In this document: one piece after another, positions 46,101 through 57,000 of the stretch | Numbering within the stretch: position 1 is the first letter of the stretch | Layout of the letters: each line of letters opens with the position of its first letter | Assembly: GCF_037975245.1 (NCBI RefSeq) | Contig: NC_092574.1 | Span: 14,214,713 to 14,278,712, forward strand | Length of the DNA stretch: 64,000 bases | Origin: Apostichopus japonicus | Taxonomy: Eukaryota > Echinodermata > Holothuroidea > Aspidochirotida > Stichopodidae | Reading direction: 5' to 3' | Notes under the pieces: generated by a model | Databases searched by the model: none | Told to the model about the DNA's origin: nothing | Seen by the model: the letters and a program-made list of their open reading frames with translations, nothing else | Position numbers and translations under genes: made by a program

Positions 46101-49100
46101 ATTACATCAATTCTTTTCTAAATGATGTGACATGTTTCGAACAATATTTTATTATTTTGTACATACTTTTTGTTTTTATAAAAGCTTTACAATTTAGCTC
46201 TTGACTTGTTCAACATCATCAATGTAATGCAAACTTTTGTAAAACTTGAAATTTCTGAGATGAAGGTGTTCTCAGCTTTTCCCCTCTTGACCTTTACAAT
46301 ACTTAAAAGGCATTTGTCCCCCCCCCACTCCTCCCCCACTATATACTATCAAACCATATTAGTACTTACAATCATTATGCCAAAGCGTCAGTTCTAGTAC
46401 AGTATGATGTTTGTCAACATTTTCTCTTCTTGAATGGGGGCATGGTACTCAAGACAGGTATAGCAGATGCCAATGATTATGATTCCATCTGTTAACATTC
46501 CCCATCTTCAGATGGATCACCTGATACTGTAAATACAAGCCTAGACATCCACACACACACACTCAAACTTACACAAACATACTGTGCTATACCTGCATGC
46601 ATATACACACACTAACCACAACAAGAATACATACAGTACTGTACAGTCTTCAACAAGTAAAACCAAAAGCAAACAAACAAAAGTCCTTAGATCCTGTTAG
46701 TAATTTTGTATTTTTGGACATGGATAAGAACAACAGATACTGCAGGGTAAAATTCATTGTTCACAGTTTTGTGTAGTAGAGTACAGTATTTGTCATTGAT
46801 TTTTGTTTGATACAACAGCAAGCAAATACTGAAAGGTTCTGTGTGCAAGAAAATTGCTTTAGATGCTTGTACTGTATTAGTCTAGCATATTGCTATGCAA
46901 TACCTGTGTCTGACATAACACTAGGCTAAATTTACTTTCACCATCTTTTTTTTAGTTAATAAAATATTCTTTAATAATAATTAAACCATGATGATTTTAT
47001 AACCCTTTTTTGTTTTTTGGTTCTTCAATTTCCAGGCAAAGGCAGAGTATGACAAGACTCACCTAAAGATACTTTGCATTGCACCATAAATCTTAAAATG
47101 TTTGTATGTCCACCTAGGGCTGCCCAGTGTACAGGGGTGTGACCCTTATCATCAAAATCAGCTAGTACTGCTGGTCCCTCTTCTTCAACAAGCTCTTGGA
47201 CTCTCAACAGGAACCTGATAAAGGAAAAACAAAGTTTATAGGTAAAAATTAATTTTCAAGCAAATCAGGAAGGGCAAACTTACTGAGAAATTAACCTGTA
47301 CAAACAAATTTTTGAAGGAGCAAGAGAATAGTTGGCAAAGTACAATATTCTGAGCAGTGACCTCAGTATTTACAAGTTTTATATCATTGGCTGAAATTAC
47401 ATTTCAATACCAAGAAACAAAGATTGCTTGCTTACGGTATGTTCAATAGAGCCAAATATCACTGTATAACCAAACTGTCACTTCACAGGATAAAAACTGT
47501 TTGAAATAGGCCAGTGGACCATTGTTAGGCAACATTTGACTAAATGATTAAGTGACATAATACAGTGCTACAGTATATAATGAATGTACACATGATACTG
47601 CCACCAGTCAATCATGACTATCATCCAAACCTATTTCTCCCTCCTGTTTATGCTGTAAAGTTCTATCAGTGAAAAATATTTCATTGAAGAGAATATGGTC
47701 TAACTTTACACCATGCAGCAGTTTCCGAAAGCCAGGCATAACAATATACAATGTGAAACAATCTGTTAACATGTAGGCATTGTGTTAGGACTTCCACTAC
47801 ATCTGCTGATCTGCAATCTTGAGAAGTTTAGTCTTGTTTCTGTGAGAAATTTGTATCACTTCAAAACAGTAATGTGGTCTCAATTTGTACCAGTTTGGTC
47901 AATATTTTCTGTCCAAAATAAACTTAACGCTTGACTGTTTAATAGTGTTTATGCTAATATTATATGCTTAAGTAATATTAAACAGGTTAGTGGTACTAGG
48001 CCCTTGCCTGTAGCAAGAATGTACATTGTAAAATCATCATGAATTCGGTTTTCACTTTGAAACCGCTTGGTTTCTCCCTGGTGAGAAAACTACTGTAATG
48101 TGTTTCAAAGGTACTCTAAGTGTGAGTTGGATAGAACATTTGAAGACAGCGAGCTACTCCTGAACTTTTAAATTTCAAAGTGGCTAACAGTCAAATGTGT
48201 GGCAGGATATTATATAACTTCTGCATGTTCATTGATCCTGTGGTGCATCTTTTTCTTGATATATTGATCAATTCTAATGTCACTGCTGGTGAAATGTTGG
48301 AATTATTTTACTACTGCCTACTGTACTGATAGAGGTTGACATCTTTTCAATGATGCATCTATATGTACAGTTATACCTTCAGCACTGCCAAACCTGTATA
48401 AATGAGCTCAGTGAGGAAGCCAATACCACACTCAAAGCCTCACACGTAGCCAATAAGGGTGTGACCTAACGGATATTTCGCTAACCGTTTAACCGGATCG
48501 CCGTCAGTCCGGTTAAACGCCGTTTTCCGATCGCGGCTTTTTCGACGCACCGTCACTCGACTTTTAATGAAAATAGGACATTATGAGTACAATAATTAAG
48601 GGTTTTTTCCAACAGGTAGCAATTCGGGCAACAAGATGACAATCAAAGTATGTTAATTACTAATTAGGCCCAATAATATAGCGAACATGTAATAATTGCT
48701 GAAAAGAATAACACACATGATCAGTATTCGTGGTCTTCAGAAGTTCAGATCACTGAATTTATATAACTCGGCCTTCTGCAACATCGTAACTTTTGAAAAA
48801 AACAATATATTTGTCTATCTATCACAAGATTTTAAACAAAAACTTGCCTAACTTAGCAAACTTACCCACCTTTCCTGCTTACTTATTAAAAGTCATGTTT
48901 AGAAACAAATTACGCACGCACGTGTTGTGTGATGGGTTGTAAAAATCAAGTTGAAACTGGTTTGAGCAGCCTCCGATTTCAGCGATGTCACGTGCCATAC
49001 AGTACTTTACATTTGATACAAAAGTTACTTCAACAACAGCTTCCCAAATGTGTGTCGCAATAGGTTAAGTTTTAACCGCGCAGCAAAGTACCATTCATAA

Positions 49101-51197
49101 TTTGCATATTACACCAAAATTTACACTCGGCGTCCAGATGACGGGAAAATGTAACATCATGTTCAATGTGTTGTGTCGTTCCCATGGTGCAATGAACTTT
49201 GGCAAGTTCAAATGTCGATGACCTACTTATGTTCTGTGACCAATGTCAGTGGGAATTATGTGTGTAAAAACTCGGGTTTTTCCACGTGTTGTATATATAT
49301 AGAAGTTTTACGTAAGCGGAGCGAATTTTGGGGCGGCTCGTTTATTGTGAGGAAGCACTTATCTAAGCATCAATATTTGTGAAAATATCGTAAGGTTTTT
49401 CAGATATTCTCTTTGAATGTCCCCTCCATATATCTCTCTTTCTCCGCCCACTCAAAGCTCGACATTTACGCTAATTCTTTAAGGGGAAAAATTATCGTAA
49501 TTATCGAAATATCTCGATAATTTTTGAACTATTTATCGTGACGGTAAAAAGCTTATATCGCCCGCAATGCATGCACAGTATAATACCATGTGTGAAAAAA
49601 TGGCTGTACACGTGCGGACCTGAGAGGGCAAACTAGCCTTGTGTTGTTAATGTTATTACGGTACTTTCTAGAACGACCATTTACGTCTTTTGGGGTCAAC
49701 ATACTTTCACACAGGATTTCACCTTGCCATTGATCTATGTACATGTACGGTTGATATATGTCGCAAATATAAACTGAGAAAACGAATTGACGACACTATC
49801 ATGAGTTCATGACTATTGGCCTACTACTATAATTATATTGAACACATTATTCATGCCTAAAACATTGTTTTTCTGTTTTTTATTGATAGTTTGCAGTACA
49901 TTTCTTAGTTCTTTACTTATTTTTAAATAATTTTCATGTTTAAAATGTATTTGAAAGTTTTAAAAAATATTTCCCTTTTTACGGTTTGTGATTTTCTAAA
50001 CGGATAGTGCATTTGCGGCCGGTAAAACGGTTAACCGTTTAAACGGTCACACCCTTAGTAGCCAATGGGATCCTCATTTATGTACAATTTAGGATAGATG
50101 CACATATGTAAGTATATGACGAACGGTTTATGTCATGGTGACTTCACTACTGCCAGTATTGGCAAGAGAAAGCATATTTTCAGTCATTCTAATCCATAGG
50201 GTTATACTGTATATGGGTTTATTTTATGTAGCCTATCTGGATTAGAGACATAATAAAGACATCTAGATAGATTCTACTGTTCTTTCATGGTTTTTCCTTT
50301 ATCTTCAATTTTTTTTCTGCATTTGTTGTTATTCGCAACAGCTAAAACTCAATTATTTCTGATAAGCTTGTGCTGAGACAACTGACAATTTAGATTAGAG
50401 TTCCAGAATGCAACTTTCCCACAACGAAGATGTTTGCTAGCACTGAATATTTCCAGATATTGTGCACAAAGTGGATGGAAAATGCACTCAGACTGATAGT
50501 GATACAAAAGGGTATTTCATAATGAAAAGACAGTCAGTCAAATAACTATTCTTAACCTTATGTTTGTAACACAGCTCTGCTAACTCTCTTCTACATATTT
50601 TTTATGTTATTGTTGTCATTTTGCTCTTGCATGGTGAATTTGTGCTATGACCATATCTTCACACAGCCTAGTTAGGATGTTCACAAGGTTTTCCAACTCT
50701 GCATAGGTCCTACCCTGGGCTAGCCTTATGTTATGGCACAAATAAACTAAGTGTAACTTCAAGTTTGTAACCAGGCACTAAAATCTGCTTTTGATGAATC
50801 TCTCCACACTGATATTCATCGCGGATTCTCAGGCAACTTATCACATCCTCAAAAAATCCATGAAAGTATCAGCGTTCAACTCAGTTAGTCCTACTCGTAC
50901 AACATAAGGCTAGGCCTATCCTTCAAATTTAAAGTAGCCAAACGCAATAGCCTATTGTGAAGTAGCCAAGGCCTAGTAACGTGTTCAGTATGATGTTGCA
51001 GTCTAACACAGCATTACATTAGTGATGTTTGTTAACTGTAACGTTAGGCGTGATTAGTAACCGGTATCAACATTGACGTACCCAGATTTAACGGATTGAA
51101 AAATATCTGGAGGTTTCTGTGCATCGCATTTCTCGTGATCACCATGTTCTCTGTCTTCTTCTGTCTTCTCACTGTTAGGATCCTCGGATGAGTTCAT
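37193..51197 (-). CDS. Ankyrin-repeat DHHC palmitoyltransferase (HIP14/AKR1 group)
   Basis: Exons in coding order: 51197-51082, 47214-47063, 46054-45933, 45128-44996, 44429-44359, 43471-43266, 41478-41382, 40115-39957, 38882-38710, 38289-38124, 37387-37193. The frame is unbroken for 530 codons including TGA, so 529 aa; human ZDHHC17 is 632 aa. About six ankyrin repeats span residues 62-262 (motifs [43 protein letters not shown]). Hydrophobic segments lie at about 278-297, 307-330, 411-433 and 440-462. The cytosolic zinc-binding CRD runs 370-404 with Cys at 370, 373, 384, 387, 390 and DHHC at 395-398; Cys398 is the expected acyl acceptor. A TNER motif and an NPYDRGF...N stretch follow TM4. The enzyme S-acylates proteins, probably at the Golgi, using palmitoyl-CoA; ankyrin repeats usually choose substrates. 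The start at 51197 has A at -3. ZDHHC17 and ZDHHC13 are both plausible orthologues, so no symbol is given. Confidence 0.93.
38710..38882 (-). CDS. DHHC catalytic exon of the ankyrin palmitoyltransferase
   Basis: The exon encodes [20 protein letters not shown], then [17 protein letters not shown], then [16 protein letters not shown]. All zinc-ligand Cys/His and the catalytic Cys are present. [10 protein letters not shown] differs from the DHHCPW(V/I)xNC of vertebrate HIP14 by Tyr for Trp. The exon enters in phase 0 and leaves two bases. Confidence 0.95.
39957..40115 (-). CDS. TM2 exon with tandem donors
   Basis: The exon encodes a TM segment ([20 protein letters not shown]) and the juxtamembrane motif [10 protein letters not shown], matching the DPG signature of DHHC enzymes. 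The 3' end reads AAAAAGGTAAAGGTAATT. Donors after 39963 or 39957 are both in phase 0 and differ by two codons (Val-Lys). Confidence 0.9.
40161..41064 (-). repeat. 92-bp minisatellite at an intron 3' end
   Basis: About ten copies of a 92-bp unit, with landmarks ATACTAATGCTAATACCTCT, AAACTGTCTGCCCATATCAT, TGACAGTACAAACAGTTCCT and AACCTTTATCTG. Copies differ by few substitutions and by short deletions in the last units. The array fills most of the intron between exons 41478-41382 and 40115-39957 and stops 46 bp short of the acceptor. Confidence 0.93.
43085..43230 (-). repeat. Short tandem duplication beside a splice donor
   Basis: 43085-43148 and 43166-43229 are diverged copies (shared TCTCAAACTGCTAG, ATCGTAACATAATAC and AACATAAA). 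The second ends about 35 bp into the intron from the donor at 43265. Confidence 0.75.
48446..50065. mobile_element. hAT-like non-autonomous DNA transposon
   Basis: The element spans 48454-50057 (1,604 bp). Ends are TAAGGGTGTGACC and GGTCACACCCTTA, a perfect 13-bp terminal inverted repeat. They are flanked by direct repeats GTAGCCAA at 48446-48453 and 50058-50065, an 8-bp target duplication. Subterminal AACCGTTTAACCGG / CCGGTAAAACGGTTAACCG motifs extend the symmetry. Eight-bp duplications and TARGG-type ends fit the hAT superfamily. No transposase frame was found, so it must have moved in trans. It lies in intron 1 of the ankyrin-DHHC gene. Target copies are still identical, which implies a fairly recent insertion. 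Confidence 0.88.
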
Positions 51198-53893
51198 CGT
51201 TGTGGAAAATTTGAACAGTAGTTAGTTCCTTGAAAGCCCCAGCGAATTTTGTGTAGTGCTAACATAAATGAATATGTTATTGTTAAATTTAAATCAAGTG
51301 ACTGAAATTCTATCTTTTGTTTCGGCTAGCCCACAACACGTTGATCACACGCTGCTTAAACCTGGTAGGTCTGAGCTCAGAACTCCGAAGTGACGGAGAA
51401 GAAAAGGCTGGAATTTGAAATCAGGAAACTGAGAACCTGGTTAGTGCGAAAAAGGTCTGTTCAAATCCGGTGGAATTTGGATATCATATCCTCCCTCTCA
51501 CTGGAAGCGATGGTCCAGGTGTTTTGTAATCTGTAGGAATTACTCTGAAATTTGCTAGAGTGAAACACAGAGCCACGGTGGAAATCCAGGTACAACCTCT
51601 TGAAAAGCTGCAACACTTTCCGATATTTCTTGGTCCCTCGTGGTTATATATTTTAGAAAGAGGAATTAATCTCAACAAATAGTTGGGGTAAATATTCCCT
51701 TGAGTCTTTGAATGTCTTTCCCTCCCTCGTCTTCTAATATAAACACATAGTTTTACCTCATTATGCTATTGAATTAGAATATAAGAACTATAAAAATTAT
51801 TCAAGCTATGTCTAAACATTGGGGACAGACTAGAGGGCCAAATTGCTCCCTGCACTAGGGGTAGCTATAGAGGCGCTTAAAAATATGCCCCGGTTATTTT
51901 TTCTTAGACGACAAGGCCCTACATGTAAGTATGCATTGAGTTCACATGCGGCTATTTGCATGAGCAGTCATGAAGATGACGCCCTCCGGGAAACCGACGA
52001 TGGGCTACCTCTACATCGGCTGAGGACTAAAGCAACACCACAATTAAAAAACAACAATAATAATTTAAGAAGTGAATGCATGCTTATTGGATCTACGGTC
52101 TTAAATACCGATTTGCATGCAAACGACAAGCGAATTATCAGACTGACTGCTGGGTAACTCTGTAGATAAAGCAGGTTTCCATATAGGGCTCCACAAAGCG
52201 GGGGAGGGGTGGGTGGGGTTGTGTAGGTCCTGTAACATTTAGTTTATCTTCCCCACAGTATAACGAATTAGAGGGAAGGGGAAAAACCCAGATTGAGAAG
52301 TATAAGCGGCATGAACGTATGCACAACACTTTACCTTCATAACAAGATTCATAAATAAGGCGCACGGGGAAGCTGTTAACGGTGTGGAGGTTCGAACAGT
52401 GTTGTGACCCAGGAACACCATAATACTCACTCGACCGACAAGTAAGATATAAAAGGGGTTTGAGAACTTAATGTAATAGTTCAGTTTTAATCATTCAGTC
52501 CCAATTATCCTTTCCTACACCAGTTGGTCATTATTTCGTCATATTGGTATCGAAACCCTCTCAGGGAAGCAATCACCACATTCAGCAAGTTTTTTGAAAG
52601 TTTACCTCACTCCCCGCACCACTGTCCTCTCCTCCACCCCTTCCCATGTGACCGAAACTCGACAAGGTTCTCCGTTTGTGATGTCATACATGGTAAGCAC
52701 ATGAAAACAATTCTTGGTTTTTATCATTGCTTTTCACTGATGCAACTAAAGCCCCTCCATATGCGGAATTAAATCACTGTTTAAGTTTGACTGATGAAGT
52801 CAATTCAGCATAACATAAGCTCCCTCGTAAACCACAAATGATTTATTTTATAAAATTACATAATCAATTCAATTTTAATTTTAATTAATAAAAAAAAGCA
52901 GTTTGGGTGTTGTTTATGTGTGTGACTCGCAGGCGAGTATTGTACAAGAATTCATCAAAACAAATTGAATAAATGTCGACATTTTGTGTCAACAATGGAA
53001 CAAGCTACCGGTACATGAAGCTGAGAGGAGTTAATATTTTACTTCATGCCAGAAGCCGTCAGTACTTAAAATTTATATGAGACTTAGTTCTTTCAATTTA
53101 GTCTTAATAATGCATGCCACGAACCCATCTACATTATGTGTGTAATTGTCGACGCAGACTTGTACTATGCACTGCGCATTGTCTTATGAGTATCGTATAA
53201 TGGGAATCATAACAAAAGAAACACCGCCCTCTAATAAGTCGGAATTGAACACGGTTAGCATAATTGCACAGTATCACCTTACTTTACCATCCCGAGTTTA
53301 AAAAGTTCCTTTACTCCTGTATACAGAGACTTAAAACAAAGGTAAGCTGCACTCTTGAAGTTTTAACCCCCGTTAATTAATCTCTCTCAACTTTAATAAG
53401 GTTGGACTTTAGTCTTCATTATCTCTCTACTATATATATAATTGTTATCAGTCTATTAACCGTTGATCTTAAGGTGTGTACAAGCACGATTGAGTAGATA
53501 TGTTAATTAAACCTTATCAAAGAAAAGTAGCGATTATAAGGTAGTGAGTAAGTAACAGCAAGATATATTTCAACACTAACGTTTGGTTTGTAAATTGGTC
53601 GTAAAATCATCTCCAGGTCTAATCGATATGTACTTTAAACTCCTCTTGTCATAAGAGAACTTTGTTTTGGACTCATTTATAGCTAATTACCTTTTTAGAG
53701 ATTATTTGGTTTGGCATATGATCCCCTTTATGCCTAGTGATTTACGTGAAACTTTGTAGTCACACTGTATTGGCTAGAGTAGTATAGGTGTACACCCTGG
53801 CGGTTCGGACTCAAGCTTTAGTTCTATAATAACAACGTAACGTTTTCCGCTTTTCTCTTTTTGATATTACGAAATATTTAAAAAAGAAACATC
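51198..53893. other. Divergent intergenic region, ankyrin-DHHC / class B scavenger receptor
   Basis: These 2.7 kb lie between two outward-facing start codons and must hold both promoters and 5' UTRs. No TATA box at a convincing distance was identified. An octamer ATTTGCAT (POU-factor type) is at 51954-51961, inside a GC-richer block (51840-52060) that is not explained. The plus-strand open frame over that block opens without ATG and has no recognised domain. Confidence 0.45.
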
Positions 53894-54013
53894 ATGGCGT
53901 GCTCACGTCGAGCGTGTTTGGTATTTATGGCATTCCTCGGGGCCATAATGGCTATTCTCGGAGGTGTTCTTATACCGGTGGGGAACGACGTTATCTACAC
54001 TTCAATTAAAGAG
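53894..54013 (+). CDS. Scavenger receptor first coding exon: signal-anchor
   Basis: Forty codons. A basic N terminus with two Cys (MACSRRAC), likely S-acylation sites as in CD36, is followed by a hydrophobic helix (LVFMAFLGAIMAILGGVLIP) and the start of the ectodomain (TSIKE). It ends in phase 0 at GAG|GTACGT. Confidence 0.9.
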
Positions 54014-57000
54014 GTACGTTATGACGTCACTTTTTGAACGTTACTTTTTTTTTTCTTTTTTTTTAACGAATCCTTAAATTTAACATGATAGAATATATAG
54101 TTACTCTTTAACAAAATTCAGCCAAGATGGAGCCTAGACACCAAAAACCAAAGAAATTGATCCAATCTCACCCCAGTCCCTTACCGTTGAGAATGTAACC
54201 ACGTGATCCTGCCTGAGTCACGCCAAGTGAGGTATCACATGATAGGGTATTTAAGTCTACGTTGGGATTGGACTTGATGGGAACCAGTGTAAATGGTTCA
54301 TTTAAGGCTATAGGAGTTAATTGCCGTTATTTGGTTAAAATAAATATTTCTGATCTTACTTCCAATCAATACGATCTAGTCCATTTAATTGTATTGCGAT
54401 GTTCCGCGTGTACACGGTATATCGCTCTTTTATTAAAGAGGTGCAAGTAGCTGTTAGTAATCTTATTAGTTAATGAAGACAACAATTCCGCCCGATTTTA
54501 ATATGCAAAGTTGGCTTTATATAGGCCAATTATATTCGTTAATGAAGTATTAAGTATATAGTTTAAGAATTTATAGTTGGAAATACATTTCTCTTGCATG
54601 TACAGTTACATTTGCCTTTTGCACTATACCTGACACAAAATAACAGAATTATGTTACATGAACTGGGCTTGGGAACATTTGGTAAGAATTTGTTTTCATT
54701 TCTTGTTGAGTTATTCCGCGTTCAATGAAATTAGAAGTAATGAGAATGAACGCTATTTCTCTTCTCCCTATTTCTGAAAGTTTGGGATCAAAATTACATG
54801 CAGAAATATTTGTTATTAAGTGATTATACTTTATGATCGATCGAATCAGTGAGCTACATCTCAAGCAAGTATTATAATATATGAATATGTAACTATAGCC
54901 GATTCGATTCCAATAAAACGTTATTTATCGATCTTAACATATACCAGAATGTTCTTAGATAATGTGGGGGGGGGGGTGGGGGAGTAAAATCAAAGAACTA
55001 AATGTTACTCGTAAAACCTTTTACAAAAGCGTACAATTCACGACAGGAACATGTCGATGATTAATGTTTTCTAGGTTAATTTTTTTAAGGTTATCTAGCA
55101 TATTATTCGAGTCAATAATTGATTTTATATTAATCGATGTATTGCTGTTATATACACTGGGGTTAATATGACGATTTCGCCTGTCATCGAATGCAATCAT
55201 TGAGTTTATTTCTTTAACATATGTTTTTTCACAATCTTCAGAATACTTCTGTATGAAAAAGCCAATATTCTATTCAATCGTGCTTATTGTTGAAAGTAGT
55301 ATAAAATTTGCAAACGAACTCTTAAACACACAAGTTTTGGTATTCTATTTTTGTTATCATTGACCATTGGATTTACTTTCTTCATATTTTATTTTCGTCT
55401 ATATTGGTTACGTCATGAGTGACATATCTATAAATCTATTCCTGTTTTCAACCTCCCTCCAGGGCGTGGTCATTACACCTGACTCCGATGCATATGAGTC
55501 GTGGATTGAGCCTCCAGTACCCATATTTATGGAATATTGGGTCTGGGACCTTAAGAACCCCGATCAGTTCAAAGTAGGACAGAAACCAGTACTCGAACAG
55601 AAAGGACCATATTGTTACAGGTAAATTCAGTTTCTGTAGTTTACACTATATGAGCTACCCCATATATAGTTCTATGCACTCCTTACGGAGAGTGGAGGTG
55701 GGATGGGGGTACAGCCCCGAGGACGATTAGGGTGCAGTCGGTCAATTTAGGGTGCCCGGGAAAATGGAATAAAGAATAATAATGTGATCTCATTTTCATA
55801 ATGGGAAAAATGGAGAAACCAAAATGGAGGCCCAGTGACATATAATTGTCCCATAGGCCCGAACTGACTCTCGACGCTATAGCGCATATAGAATTCACAG
55901 ATGGTAATTTCTTGATTTCTTGTAGTAATAAAGAAAAGTATATAGGGCAAAACTGCGATCACTTCAAGGAAGGATATATGTATAGATTGCGGAACAAGAT
56001 ATAAGATAAGATTTTCACCTATATGAATGTTGACGAATCTCTTTATCATTGTCAAGTGTCATATTCTCTTAGACCGGAATATCTCTCTGAGCAATGGATG
56101 TTGGTTGTTATTGAGGAAGCAGAAATGTAGTGTATAATATACTCACTTCACATTTGTTATTTTGATTACTCGCATTGTTGTTCTTTACTTGTTTATAGTA
56201 GCCTATTAGTACTATAGTATTAATACCGTTCATTATGGGTACCCATCTTCTACACCCACTTTCCACCCACATGAAAATTTAACACCTTATTCAATACGTG
56301 GTTACACCCTATATGGTCACGTGTGTTAACATATCACAACACTTTTTTAAAACTTTTTTATTACTCATTTTCAAGTCTTTTACAATGTCCATACCATTGT
56401 ACATATTAATCTCTGTATCAATATATCAATAAAGGGTATATTTTTAACGAACGAATATTTACTTAATTGAGTTGTCGTGTGTAAACAGACTATTACTTCA
56501 AATAGTCACGTGATCACCGGATTGATTAGGACTAAATAAGATCATGTGATATTTGCAGTACGTCACAACAGTATTGTTGCCAAGAATATATACATTGAAA
56601 TTAAATATTGCGTGATGTAGGACTTTATTCCTTGAACAACATGAAAAAGGAGGCTTGGTCTCTTTTATGCCAAATTTTGAACGCTCTTTTTTTATTATTG
56701 TAAAAGTATTTTAGGCAAGTTTTAGTTCATCCCTCCCTGTATAGTCCTAACCCAGTTAAACTTATACGCTATGCTACCTGTTTCTTAGTGTTGCCTAGCA
56801 TGTTAACTGATGTCTCGAGATGCGGAAATATAAAGAGGGAGGAACTATACACATATATCCCGACATTATAATGATGGATATAAACGCAGACGGGTGAGAA
56901 TGGTTGTGAGGCAGGTGGAGAGGGGGGGGGGGGGATTGGAATTGAGACCAATTTTCAGCAGTGCTGGAATTGTCGGCAACCCGGGAAAGGTCTTATACCA

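Noticed and set aside
51843-52157. 104-codon plus-strand open frame in the divergent promoter region
   Set aside because: Opens at TTG rather than ATG and shows no domain; more likely an accidental frame in a GC-richer block.
56925-56935. Long homopolymer G/C runs at many places (also 5631, 12523, 42772, 54965, 57373, 60601)
   Set aside because: Common simple sequence in this genome; no structure beyond the run itself.
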